Of a stretch of DNA of 64,000 bases, positions 1 to 8,980 are shown one piece after another. Below the pieces are notes generated by a model. It was given only the letters and a program-made list of their open reading frames with translations. It searched no databases and was not told where the DNA came from. The translations under genes were made by a program, and so were the position numbers. The stretch is from Spirosomataceae bacterium TFI 002. GTDB lineage: Bacteria > Bacteroidota > Bacteroidia > Cytophagales > Spirosomataceae. The DNA lies in contig LT907983.1 in the NCBI GenBank assembly GCA_900230115.1, positions 372,001 to 436,000 on the forward strand, given 5' to 3'. Numbering within the stretch: position 1 is the first letter of the stretch; every line of letters starts with the position of its first letter.

Positions 1-285
1 CAAGAACATTCCTGTACTTGTTGGATATCTTCCTGTGAGTAGAGCTGCCCTATGGGGTGTGCAAACTGGAGTGACCGAAACTGCATTTGTGAAATTGACA
101 GCTTCTTTGGAAAATGCATCAAGGTGAGGCGTTTTTACGTTTGGATCACCTGAATAGGCTAGAGCAGAGGCTCGCCATTGATCTGTTAAAATATATACAA
201 CGTTTGGTTTTCTTTTACTTTGTGTACACGCATTCAATATTATTAACAACAATAATAAGAAAGGAAATATTTTGATTTGTTTCAT
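1..285 (-). CDS. Sulfatase, lipoprotein, N-terminal part only
   Basis: The reading frame starts at an ATG at 283-285 and is still open at position 1, so only the first 95 residues are visible. A hydrophobic leader ends in a lipobox (Leu-Asn-Ala-Cys, Cys20), which predicts a membrane lipoprotein. The mature start has the sulfatase metal-site pattern T-D-Q-W-R (residues 34-38). The formylglycine signature C-T-P-H-R is at 75-79 and is followed by A-A-L-L-T-G. Cys75 would be the residue oxidised to formylglycine. Family S1 sulfatases remove sulfate esters from polysaccharides. It is the last visible gene of a minus-strand run with a lyase and a rhamnosidase, 41 bp downstream of the lyase stop. 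The substrate cannot be told from this fragment. Confidence 0.9.
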   Translation of the reverse strand, partial: MKQIKIFPFLLLLLIILNACTQSKRKPNVVYILTDQWRASALAYSGDPNVKTPHLDAFSKEAVNFTNAVSVTPVCTPHRAALLTGRYPTSTGMFL

Positions 286-326
286 AATCAGTTAAGCTTT
301 TGTGAGACAGAGCATTCTATTTATTT

Positions 327-3053
327 TTACTCAATTGCTATTTTACGTGTAATTCTAGCGTTACGGTGATCTATTAATTCGAGTACATAAATTCCAGGAA
401 TCATTTTGTATGTTTCTATGGAAACTTCCAGAGATGTATTTCCAGATTCATTTGAGTACACCTCGTTCCCTTTTGAATTGAATATTTTCAGCATTTTCCA
501 ATCGGGATCTTTAGTTTTTACAATCAAAACATCCTTAGAGGGATTTGGATACACCTCCAGCTTTTCATTTTCAGTAATGCCAGTACCTAAAACTAAATCA
601 TCAAAGCTTGCAACACCTTTATTTTGTAAATCTGATTGCAATGAATAGCTTTCAAAAGTAAGGTTAGAACCTTCACCAATGTATAGGGTGATCACCTTTT
701 TATCATTTAAAAACTCTTTCCTTACAATTGCGAAACGCCCTTTAAATTTCAATTGAAAATCAGGAAAGTCTACTTCTCGATCATCAGTATCATTACAGAT
801 GATATAGTCGCTTACTATGTTACCTGCAACATTATTAGTTACGATCGCACCAACAGAAGCCCCGTTAAAGACCAAAGGCTCTACAGATTGCACACTTGAC
901 TCTTCTTTTAATGAGGGTTCGAATACAGAAATAAAAGGCCTATTCCAAGCCTCTCCATTTTGTCTGATAGCCACTACTTGGGTTTTCTTGGTGAGGTATC
1001 CATTTTCGGCTTCTCGTGAAGCTGGCCCAAGGGCTTTTGTATATTCTTTATTTGCACCTGCTGGTATAAACATGTGCATATAACGGTTATTAAAATTGAT
1101 TTTAAAACGAATTTTCACTCCTTCAGCCGTTGGTTCAGTTACTTGGGTGTTTTCCAGCAGGCTCCATCCGGGAGATTTAACCGAGTCCCCAATATCACCT
1201 GAGTAACGATTTGTGTTTGAAACTCCTAAAACTTCCTTTTTTGAATTTGTAATAAGCGTTTCGTCTCCAATATTATGATAGATGTAATCATGAAAATTAT
1301 TTTCACCCAGACTTTTAGACCTAAACATATCGAAATAGTAGGCCGAGGTTTCACTTGTTCTTATGATACCAAGCGTGCGTTGTTGTTCGCAATTATTTAC
1401 TTCATCTTTCAAAAATTGAGTTGCAAAACTGAAGTTTTTGTTAATAGGGTCTTCCAAATGCCCCGGTTCTGCTGCAACATTTACGGTGGTATTCTGCCAA
1501 ATTTTTATTCCACTTGCCCAAGAACCCTCTTGGCGACCTTGCGAGGTGCCATTCACCACTACAGTATTATTTCCTCCATGACGCATAAAGTAGTGACGAT
1601 GTTCTGGTATTCTTCGCTCTGGAAGAGAAGGTGGCAAACCTCCATTGGGAGCCATGACATACTCCATTCCATAAAGCTCCATGGCAATGCCGGTTGCATG
1701 AGAGTGCACGTAATGGGCTCCTCCAATAATTCCACAAAGGCCATAAATGGAATTTTGCTTCTCTACATGATTTCTTTGCAGAGCGACTCCGGCATGTTTA
1801 ACTATCACAGTTGGTTTGTAGTCGAATTCATTTACTGAAATACTTGGCAACTCTTCGCCCCAAAACAACTCCAATGCATCGTAATTATCAAAAGTACCAG
1901 AAGACAAAACCGGTTTATAACCGCCACTTGCATCATAGAATTGTCTTAGTGCTATTTCTGCTTTAGTTTGAAGCTCTAGGTTTTTACGGCGTTTTGCAAA
2001 AGCCAAAGCAAGCCTGTAATTCTCATCGGTAGTGTCCAGATTTCTTTTAGAATCGCCATAGCGAACAAAACTTCTGTTTGGATTACGAAGGTTTTCAAAC
2101 AAAAACATCCCTTCAAAGATATTTTTAGTTTCGTCATAAATATTCATTTCAGGTTTTACTCTATCCACCACATTTAATATCATTGAGACATTTGGCATGA
2201 AACCATAACTTGTTGACTCAGGCCAAATTCCTTGCTCCCCAAACATCAATAAAATTGTATTTTTGAAAGAGCTCTGCCTTTTTGTCCCTTTTTCCCAAAA
2301 AATATTGAAAAAGTATTCTCGTTCTTTATCGTCTTCAATGCACAATATTGGGAACAAAGAACCTGGTCCTGTAAGTATATGATGATTACTGATAAACCTA
2401 CCATTGGTTTCGTAGCCTTCTTCCTCGTTTAATGTGTTTCCTACAATATTTCTAAGTGCTTTTTGGGCTTCGGCATTGCTAAAAAGTTCTCTTTTTTTGG
2501 TTGATTTATTATAGACAGTTGTACCCGGCTTTTTTAAGTAGTTGTATATAAAATCGTAAGTAATTGCAAAAGGCCCAAAAACAGTTCGAGGATCATAAAA
2601 ATGATTTCCGCTAATGGTTGCATTTTTAGCTGTTTTAGGTTCTAAAAGGTCAATGTAGTAAGTCAAAATATCACCAGCAAAACTTGCATATTTTTCTTCC
2701 TGTGTGATATAGTAGAGCATAGCCGAATATGATGCGGTAGTAAGCACTTTGCTATGAGCTGCCGCAAGAGGCGAGGCCTCAGCCTCAGTGTTATCATCTG
2801 AACTCGGAAAATCTGGTAAGTTATTCGTTATAACGTCAGGATTGACCTGATGAATATTTAATTTAGGGTCTACATTTGAGCGAAATTGGGTTACTATACT
2901 TTTCGCCCAGTCTTGTCTATCTATTAACTCAAGTATTCTCGGTCTTTCTTCTTCTGTGGCATAAATAACCGGATGTTTTTGTGATTGCGAAAAGGCACTA
3001 ACGCATATCATACAAGCCATGAAAAGCATTGGCCACCAAAATTTGGTTTTCAT
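327..3053 (-). CDS. Heparinase II/III-like polysaccharide lyase with T9SS sorting domain
   Basis: I place the start at the ATG at 3051-3053 (908 residues), because it opens a good signal peptide (MKTKFWW..., cleavage after ..AFSQ). An in-frame ATG 14 codons upstream is less likely. The N-terminal half resembles the alpha/alpha toroid of alginate/heparinase-type lyases. The C-terminal half has the heparinase II/III pattern YVHSHATG followed by M-E-L-Y-G, roughly residues 450-475, which holds a candidate catalytic His. The last ~75 residues (from VYPNPSKD, with the GIYVLEL pattern) form a type A T9SS C-terminal domain, so the enzyme is probably exported and anchored to the surface. Neighbouring sulfatase, DUF1961 and GH78 genes suggest a sulfated uronic-acid and rhamnose-containing glycan. 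The exact lyase family is not resolved. Confidence 0.8.
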   Translation of the reverse strand: MKTKFWWPMLFMACMICVSAFSQSQKHPVIYATEEERPRILELIDRQDWAKSIVTQFRSNVDPKLNIHQVNPDVITNNLPDFPSSDDNTEAEASPLAAAHSKVLTTASYSAMLYYITQEEKYASFAGDILTYYIDLLEPKTAKNATISGNHFYDPRTVFGPFAITYDFIYNYLKKPGTTVYNKSTKKRELFSNAEAQKALRNIVGNTLNEEEGYETNGRFISNHHILTGPGSLFPILCIEDDKEREYFFNIFWEKGTKRQSSFKNTILLMFGEQGIWPESTSYGFMPNVSMILNVVDRVKPEMNIYDETKNIFEGMFLFENLRNPNRSFVRYGDSKRNLDTTDENYRLALAFAKRRKNLELQTKAEIALRQFYDASGGYKPVLSSGTFDNYDALELFWGEELPSISVNEFDYKPTVIVKHAGVALQRNHVEKQNSIYGLCGIIGGAHYVHSHATGIAMELYGMEYVMAPNGGLPPSLPERRIPEHRHYFMRHGGNNTVVVNGTSQGRQEGSWASGIKIWQNTTVNVAAEPGHLEDPINKNFSFATQFLKDEVNNCEQQRTLGIIRTSETSAYYFDMFRSKSLGENNFHDYIYHNIGDETLITNSKKEVLGVSNTNRYSGDIGDSVKSPGWSLLENTQVTEPTAEGVKIRFKINFNNRYMHMFIPAGANKEYTKALGPASREAENGYLTKKTQVVAIRQNGEAWNRPFISVFEPSLKEESSVQSVEPLVFNGASVGAIVTNNVAGNIVSDYIICNDTDDREVDFPDFQLKFKGRFAIVRKEFLNDKKVITLYIGEGSNLTFESYSLQSDLQNKGVASFDDLVLGTGITENEKLEVYPNPSKDVLIVKTKDPDWKMLKIFNSKGNEVYSNESGNTSLEVSIETYKMIPGIYVLELIDHRNARITRKIAIE

Positions 3054-3177
3054 ATTTCTCAAATAAATTTTAGAATTAGTTAAGTGTATTCTCATTAGAT
3101 TTAGAGATTGGGTTAGTCATAAAAAAAAGAGAATTCACATTGATGGACGTGAATGATGAACTGAGTGCGATCAAACC

Positions 3178-3954
3178 TCATTTTGTATAAACTTTAAAAT
3201 TGCGATATATAGCCGAGCGGCCGTACATGTGTCGCAGGCCAATTCGCCCACTTGTCATAGGCTCTACCTTCGACAAATCCCAAGTAAAAAACTCTTCACC
3301 ATCTTTGCTTTCCATTTTGAAAGAAAGTCGACTATCAGCTTTGACAACTGTAATATGATAAGTTTGCCCCGACTTAAAATATCCTTTTTGGTCATACGAA
3401 GGGCTTATTCTTGTTATATCAAAAGATTTGTTATTTGGCTTGGGATACCTTCTCGCTCTCACATAAAAAGTGCCATCTCCTTCGTTTCCGAAGGCTGCAT
3501 AACTGATGTGCAGAGCATTCATGTTTTCAAAATAGGTTTTCATCGCAGGAACTTCACGTAGTTTTGCCCATTTGGCAATATCCGTTTCATATTCGCCTTC
3601 TCCATCACCTGTTGCTTGAATGTAAAGAATATTAACCCAACGGTTTTCATTGTCGGTACGGGTATAATCATATTCAATTTTGATGTCACCGTCGTAAGAT
3701 TCTTTGGTCCATAGTACCGCATGATGGGCATCTTTCCTAAGTTCCGGGCCTGCAATGAAATGCATGCCTTTTTGGGAGTTTTCAACACTCGCAAACTTCC
3801 CATCCAAAGTCCAATTCTTTGTCCATTCTTTTGTTCCTTTATCTTTCAAAACCAAGTTCCAATCTTTGGACGAAGATGCGATATCAAAGGCTGTTTGACC
3901 CTTGGCATTTAAACCAAGCACCAAAAACAGTACAGTTATAACTTTCAACTTCAT
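3178..3954 (-). CDS. DUF1961 (YesU-like) secreted protein
   Basis: This is a 258-residue protein with a signal peptide (MKLKVITVLFLVLG..., cleavage near AKGQ). The body is a single beta-rich domain that resembles DUF1961, the family of Bacillus subtilis YesU. Visible patterns include H-F-I-A-G-P-E-L, W-V-N-I-L-Y-I-Q-A-T-G and a terminal G-R-I-G-L-R-H-M-Y-G-R-S. YesU lies in a rhamnogalacturonan-use cluster, and its fold is concanavalin-like, but its reaction is not firmly known. Here it sits 36 bp downstream of an alpha-L-rhamnosidase on the same strand, which fits the same theme of rhamnose-containing glycans. I infer a periplasmic or surface carbohydrate-binding or trimming role. Confidence 0.75.
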   Translation of the reverse strand: MKLKVITVLFLVLGLNAKGQTAFDIASSSKDWNLVLKDKGTKEWTKNWTLDGKFASVENSQKGMHFIAGPELRKDAHHAVLWTKESYDGDIKIEYDYTRTDNENRWVNILYIQATGDGEGEYETDIAKWAKLREVPAMKTYFENMNALHISYAAFGNEGDGTFYVRARRYPKPNNKSFDITRISPSYDQKGYFKSGQTYHITVVKADSRLSFKMESKDGEEFFTWDLSKVEPMTSGRIGLRHMYGRSAIYRNFKVYTK

Positions 3955-3990
3955 ATCAAGAAGGTTTTTTAAATTATTGATCGAGCTTTT

Positions 3991-6753
3991 CTATTTCATC
4001 TGCGTTTGAAAACTATATGTCCCAGGCTGTACCAATAATTCAAATGAATATGTTCCAGTTGAAATCAACTTCATGCTCACATTTTCTTTAAATTCTTTAC
4101 CACCAACAAGAAGTTTTTCTTTAGTATTTGCAGGTACAATAATGCTTGCTGTTGTATTAGGCGGAATCGTAGTTTCGAGGTTAAAAGTTTTGTTTTCTAT
4201 TTTCCAAGAAGAAGCCACTTTACCATAAGGCGTATCATAAGTTGCAGCGGCTGAACTCAGCGGTGTTCTTGGCTCTGGTGCAATCCTGATTTTCTTGTAA
4301 CCTGCTTCAAGAGGTGCTATTCCGGCAATGCGTTCGTACATCCACTCTCCTACTGCTCCGTAGGCGTAGTGGTTCAAGCTATTCATGTTTTCGGGATTAA
4401 AGCCTTCTGCTTTACTGTAACTATTCCATCTTTCCCAAATCGTGGTAGCACCCTGATTGATGGAGTAAAACCAAGATGGATAAGTTTCATTGAACAGTAG
4501 CTTATACATTAAATCAATTTCCCCTGTTTCATCCAAAACTTCAGAAAGCAAAGGTGTACCAAGAAAACCAGTTCGTAAATGATTATCTGCCTTACTTATT
4601 TCTTCCAACAAGTATGTTTTTGCTTGAGCTTTTTTACCTTCTGGCAATAAGTCAAAGGCTAAAGCAAGCAAATAGGAGGTTTGAGTAGAAACAACACCTT
4701 TTACTTTCCCGTTTTGATCAAAAAACTGATTTTCAAAAGCTTTGGCCACATTTTTATACAAAGCTTCATACTTTGCTTGGTCTTCTTTTTTTCCCAAAAC
4801 CTGGGCTGCTTGAGATGTCAATTTAGCAGAGTGAGCGTAAAAAGCGGTTCCAATTAAGTCGTGAGAGGTATCTCCTTTCTGATCGCCGTTTGCAGGAAAA
4901 GGCTGTAACCAATCTGCAAATGAATTCATGTTAGAAATGTAGTTTTTAGAGGTTTCTCCATGATGTTGCACCCACTTGGTCATCATGTCGTAATTCTCTT
5001 CCAGTATGCTTTTGTCTCCCGTTCTGAAATAGATTTTCCAAGGAATAATCACAGAAACATCACCCCATCCTGAGCTAACTTTGCCATTGTTCAAGACATC
5101 GGGAACTACCCAAGGAATTCCTCCATTGTCGTATTGAGACTCTCTTACACTTTGTAGCCAATTGCTCCAAAAATTATGGACATTGGCATTGAACATAGAT
5201 GTTGGGCCAAAAACCTGAGCATCTCCCGTCCATCCCATTCGCTCATCTCGCTGCGGGCAATCAGTAGGCACATCAAAGAAGTTGCCACGAAGTCCCCAAA
5301 CAATATTGCTCTGCAATTGATTTAACTTTTCGTGCGAAGTGGCAAATGTGCCATTTTCTTCAAAATCGGAATATTGAACGATGCCCGTCACCCAGTCTTT
5401 GGTAGGTTCTTTTGAAGTATCAAAACCACTCAACTCCACATAACGAAACCCATGAAAAGTAAATTTTGGTTGCCAGTTGATTGTTTCGTCCTTCGCGGCA
5501 ATATAGTAATTGGTTGACTGGGCAGTTCTATAATTATCAGTATAGAAAGTACCATCTGGCGAAAGCATTTCTGCAAATCTAATTTTGAGTGTATCGCCTT
5601 TTTTAAGAGGAACTTTAAGCAAAGGAACACCTACCATATTTTGTTGCATATCAAAAATAAAGGCACCGTCTTTTTCCCAAACCTCTTTGGTAGCTAGCGT
5701 CATTTTGGGTTTTACAGTATAGTGCCTTTTAGGAGCTAGCTTGATGCTATTGTCAATTTCTGAAACACCAACAGCTAGCCAATCTTTGTCATCAAAATCG
5801 TTTCCTGACCAGTTTGGCATTTCAAAATTGGCATCGTAAGTCTCTCCATCATAAATTTCAGATATCCTTATTGGCCCATTGCTTGTTCCTTTCCAAGAAC
5901 CATCAGAATTGATCACTTTCTTAGTGCCATCTTTCATTGTTAATTCCAACTGGCATAAAAGCTTTGGTGACTCTGTATCATTCCAATAGGACTTCATCCA
6001 GCCCAATCGCCCAGAATGCCAACCGGCAGCAACATTAAATGCCAATGTATTTTGTCCAGATTTAATGAGCTCAGTGACATCATAGGTGATTGTTTCGATT
6101 CGCTTATTGTATGGTGTCCAACCTGGAGGCATAACATCATCACTTACGTTTTCTCCATTCAAATAAAAGTCAAAAACACCCTTTGCAGTAACATACATTC
6201 TTGCAGCAACCACATCTCCTGAGCTTTCAAATCCCTTTCTCAAGTACTGTGGTCTATGAACGATATTTTCTTGACTTCCCAGCACGCCTTCTTCCTTAGT
6301 TGGTAAGCCAATCCACTTTGCAGTCCAATCACTATTGTTTAATAAGCCTAGTTCTAAAGTATTGATTTCGCTCCAATCTGATGATTCAGCATCTTGGTTC
6401 CAAAACTTCACTTGCCAGAACACTTTTTGCCGAGAGCTTAACTTTTCACCTTCATAAGCAACCAATGAAGATTGATTTGATTCTTGCTTTTGAGAATCCC
6501 ATAAATCAGCATTGTTGGGCAAAAAATCTGGTCTACTTGCCACCACAATTTGATAGGCAGATTGGCTTTTTACTTTTTCAGTTACAGGTAATTTCCAAGA
6601 GAAAGTGGGTTGAGCGTTGTAAAATCCCAATGGGTTTTTGAAACCTTCGGAAACTGTAAGGGCAACAGGTTGTGATATTGGGTTTTTAGTGCATGAACTC
6701 AAAAGTGTGAAAAATAAGCAATTGATGATAAGAAATAGATTAGAGGCTTTCAT
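3991..6753 (-). CDS. Alpha-L-rhamnosidase, GH78, lipoprotein
   Basis: This 920-residue enzyme starts at the ATG at 6751-6753. That start opens a lipoprotein leader ending L-L-S-S-C (Cys21). An ATG nine codons upstream would spoil the leader. The domain order fits GH78: an N-terminal Bac_rhamnosid_N beta-sandwich, a concanavalin-like domain with W-T-P-Y-N-K and A-A-G-W-H-S-G-R-L-G, an (alpha/alpha)6 barrel and a C-terminal sandwich. The acidic signature DCPQRDERMGWTGDA is near residue 500, and the T-I-W-E-R-W-N-S-Y segment carries the candidate catalytic base Glu. It should release terminal alpha-L-rhamnose in the periplasm or at the outer membrane. It is probably cotranscribed with the DUF1961, lyase and sulfatase genes downstream. 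Confidence 0.93.
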   Translation of the reverse strand: MKASNLFLIINCLFFTLLSSCTKNPISQPVALTVSEGFKNPLGFYNAQPTFSWKLPVTEKVKSQSAYQIVVASRPDFLPNNADLWDSQKQESNQSSLVAYEGEKLSSRQKVFWQVKFWNQDAESSDWSEINTLELGLLNNSDWTAKWIGLPTKEEGVLGSQENIVHRPQYLRKGFESSGDVVAARMYVTAKGVFDFYLNGENVSDDVMPPGWTPYNKRIETITYDVTELIKSGQNTLAFNVAAGWHSGRLGWMKSYWNDTESPKLLCQLELTMKDGTKKVINSDGSWKGTSNGPIRISEIYDGETYDANFEMPNWSGNDFDDKDWLAVGVSEIDNSIKLAPKRHYTVKPKMTLATKEVWEKDGAFIFDMQQNMVGVPLLKVPLKKGDTLKIRFAEMLSPDGTFYTDNYRTAQSTNYYIAAKDETINWQPKFTFHGFRYVELSGFDTSKEPTKDWVTGIVQYSDFEENGTFATSHEKLNQLQSNIVWGLRGNFFDVPTDCPQRDERMGWTGDAQVFGPTSMFNANVHNFWSNWLQSVRESQYDNGGIPWVVPDVLNNGKVSSGWGDVSVIIPWKIYFRTGDKSILEENYDMMTKWVQHHGETSKNYISNMNSFADWLQPFPANGDQKGDTSHDLIGTAFYAHSAKLTSQAAQVLGKKEDQAKYEALYKNVAKAFENQFFDQNGKVKGVVSTQTSYLLALAFDLLPEGKKAQAKTYLLEEISKADNHLRTGFLGTPLLSEVLDETGEIDLMYKLLFNETYPSWFYSINQGATTIWERWNSYSKAEGFNPENMNSLNHYAYGAVGEWMYERIAGIAPLEAGYKKIRIAPEPRTPLSSAAATYDTPYGKVASSWKIENKTFNLETTIPPNTTASIIVPANTKEKLLVGGKEFKENVSMKLISTGTYSFELLVQPGTYSFQTQMK

Positions 6754-6885
6754 TGGTAAGGGTAATGTTTCCATAAACAATGCCGTAAAAGTCAGTTTTT
6801 TTAAGAAAAAACCATCATGTACTGTCTATTCAGAAAGCCTAACATATTAATAACTAACCTACAAATGCGTTTTGGAGCCATTCAC

Positions 6886-7734
6886 TTACTTCGGATTTCT
6901 CTCTACAAAATCCAGCAATATCTTTTTCACATTGGCAACAGTCCCTTGCTTTAATCCACCATTGGTAGCTCCTGTAATCCAATACAGCACCATTCCAGCA
7001 TCTGAGCAGTCCCACTTTCCTTTTTGGAAATTTACGACATCGTCTATCTCGGCCATTTTACCCATTAACCACACAAACTGAATTCGTTCATCAGAATGAT
7101 TCATTGCCCAATCCCATTCATTCAGGTCTACTTTCAAGTCTATATTTTGATCTGGAATGCGGACTTCTTCAATTCCAAAGTTCAGAATCTCTTGCCATGA
7201 GTAAAAATCACCCGCATTGTCATTTGCAGGATGATGGCTTATAACTTTTACAAACTTCAGCTTCTCTTTTTTTGCAGCTCCTAATGCAAAACCGATGATA
7301 TCTGGCTCTCCCGCTTCCACGATCCATAATGGATCCGCTGCAGTAGATAAATTAATGGCTTTAGTTAAATCCTTTATTGTATTATCACTTTCCCATTTCG
7401 CATCCCAAAAATTAATATGCTCAAAGCCACCCCACCTTCTTGCCGTAACATCACATGTGGTTTGCATCATTGCATGTCGTTCTTTTTCAGCAGCCTCAGA
7501 GATTCGTTGCAATACAACTAAGTCACAACTATGCGAATAATGAACCAGACGATTTTCCAAACCTGCTGAACGCAACAATGCAAGCGAAACAGCAGTGCCA
7601 CCTAGGTCATCTGGGTCTGGTGAATTTCCATCAGCTACAATTGCAATCCTTCCAGCTGGTGGATTAATATTTTGCGACCACGAAAAAGGGATTGTACTAA
7701 AAAAGCTCAAAATAAGCAGCATCAATTTATACAT
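6886..7734 (-). CDS. Nucleoside-hydrolase-like secreted protein
   Basis: This 282-residue protein has a signal peptide (cleavage near SWSQ-N). The N-terminal D-P-D-D motif (residues 40-43, in NSPDPDDLGG) resembles the calcium-binding Asp cluster of nucleoside hydrolases and of the related DUF1593 sugar-cluster proteins. Further family-like features are W-I-V-E-A-G-E-P-D-I-I-G-F-A-L in the middle and an Asp-rich E-I-D-D-V-V near the end. True nucleoside hydrolases act in the cytosol. An exported member at the head of a rhamnosidase/lyase/sulfatase run more likely acts on a glycoside, as DUF1593 neighbours are thought to do. The start ATG is at 7732-7734. Substrate unknown. Confidence 0.65.
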   Translation of the reverse strand: MYKLMLLILSFFSTIPFSWSQNINPPAGRIAIVADGNSPDPDDLGGTAVSLALLRSAGLENRLVHYSHSCDLVVLQRISEAAEKERHAMMQTTCDVTARRWGGFEHINFWDAKWESDNTIKDLTKAINLSTAADPLWIVEAGEPDIIGFALGAAKKEKLKFVKVISHHPANDNAGDFYSWQEILNFGIEEVRIPDQNIDLKVDLNEWDWAMNHSDERIQFVWLMGKMAEIDDVVNFQKGKWDCSDAGMVLYWITGATNGGLKQGTVANVKKILLDFVERNPK

Positions 7735-7901
7735 AGGAATTGATATTTACGTGAGTATTTTATGGGTTGAATAAATGAGCACCACATTTAAGGTAATGCT
7801 GTGTTATGCAATTTACACATCTACTGATATTGTAAAAGTGATTAAATAAATCAGTATTAGAAATTAATGGTTTGATATTTTAATTAAGCGAAATGCAAAC
7901 T

Positions 7902-7916
7902 GAAAGGCAGCCTTTC
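7902..7916. repeat. Short palindrome in divergent promoter region
   Basis: The 291-bp divergent region 7735-8025 contains GAAAGGC-A-GCCTTTC, seven paired bases around one central base. It lies between the minus-strand nucleoside-hydrolase-like gene and the plus-strand TraB gene, so it could be an operator. No copy elsewhere in the window was noticed. The rest of the region is AT-rich and otherwise featureless. Confidence 0.3.
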
Positions 7917-8025
7917 AAAAATCCCATGTATCAAGAGTTTCACCCCTTTTTAATAGCTGGTGGTAACATTTAGTTTTCACAATCAAGAATTCATTGCAAA
8001 TTTGAATCATCAAAAAAAACGAACT

Positions 8026-8886
8026 ATGAAAAAGTTAATATTCTCCCTCGCCTTATTGTTGACGACAGTATTTTCAATAAACGCTCAATCTACTAATACC
8101 CTTTTGTATCAAATCAGCGGCAATGGCCTAAGCAAGCCTTCCTATGTTTATGGTACAATTCACCTCATGTGCGAATCTGATTTTAAGATGTCTGACGAGC
8201 TTTTGTCCAAATTAAAAGAAACAGAGCAAGTTGTAATGGAGCTTGACATGGATGATCCTAGCATGATGATGAAAATGCAACAAACAATGGCAATGGACAA
8301 TGGTGTTCAAATCAAGGACCTAGTAAATGAAGACGATTACACATCATTGAAGGAGTATTTCAGTACTAAACTTGGAATGCCACTTGACCAAATGGGAATG
8401 ATAAAACCTTTTATTTTATCTTCTTTCATGTTTCCTTCTATTCTTGGCTGCCCTATTAAGTCCTATGAAATGGAGTTAGTTAAAAATGCCCAAAGTGAGT
8501 CGAAAGAAGTAATTGGCTTAGAAACTGTTGAATTTCAGATGAATATTTTCAATGACATTCCATATAAGGACCAAGCTAATATGATCGTAGAAATGGTGGA
8601 TAAATTAGATGTTGCTAAATCTGAGTTTGAAATGCTTGTACAAGCTTACAAAAAAGGCAACCCTGATGAAATCACAGAAATGATGGACCAAAGTGCATTT
8701 GACTTTGGCGAAGAGGCGATGGAGAAACTTTTGAAAGATCGAAATGTAGACTGGATTCCGAAGATTTCTGAAATAGCTAAAGAGAAAAGTAGTGTTTTTG
8801 CTGTAGGTGCTGGTCACTTGGGTGGTGAAAATGGAATTTTAAACTTGCTAAAAAAAGAAGGATTTAAGGTAACTCCCATTTTATAA
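8026..8886 (+). CDS. TraB/GumN family protein
   Basis: I choose the ATG at 8026, which gives 286 residues and a normal signal peptide (MKKLIFSLALLLTTVFSINAQ). An upstream in-frame start adds 22 polar residues and is unlikely. The family hallmark Y-G-T-I-H-L-M follows shortly after the mature N terminus, and the C terminus has the matching G-A-G-H-L-G-G-E-N-G-I-L. These two His-containing motifs form the conserved core of TraB/GumN proteins, distant relatives of Tiki metalloproteases. The protein is exported, probably periplasmic. Its substrate is unknown. A hairpin with a T-rich tail follows about 50 bp after the stop. Confidence 0.85.
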   Translation: MKKLIFSLALLLTTVFSINAQSTNTLLYQISGNGLSKPSYVYGTIHLMCESDFKMSDELLSKLKETEQVVMELDMDDPSMMMKMQQTMAMDNGVQIKDLVNEDDYTSLKEYFSTKLGMPLDQMGMIKPFILSSFMFPSILGCPIKSYEMELVKNAQSESKEVIGLETVEFQMNIFNDIPYKDQANMIVEMVDKLDVAKSEFEMLVQAYKKGNPDEITEMMDQSAFDFGEEAMEKLLKDRNVDWIPKISEIAKEKSSVFAVGAGHLGGENGILNLLKKEGFKVTPIL

Positions 8887-8938
8887 GCACATTACAAATA
8901 TTTATTTCAAATTGTTGAAAACTAAGTTTTTAACATCC

Positions 8939-8969
8939 AAAATGAACGGCTAGATTTGTCGTTCATTTT
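8939..8969 (+). terminator. Intrinsic terminator after TraB gene, close to next start codon
   Basis: A perfect 10-bp stem, AAAATGAACG paired with CGTTCATTTT, encloses an 11-nt loop. The T-rich 3' arm continues into TAGTTTAAAATA. It begins 52 bp after the TraB stop. It ends only 11 bp before the ATG of the DUF4494 gene at 8981, leaving almost no room for a separate leader. Confidence 0.65.
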
Positions 8970-8980
8970 AGTTTAAAATA

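Noticed and set aside
1275-1838. 187-residue plus-strand frame inside the heparinase-like gene
   Set aside because: It is antisense to the lyase's conserved His region. No domain or promoter was visible.
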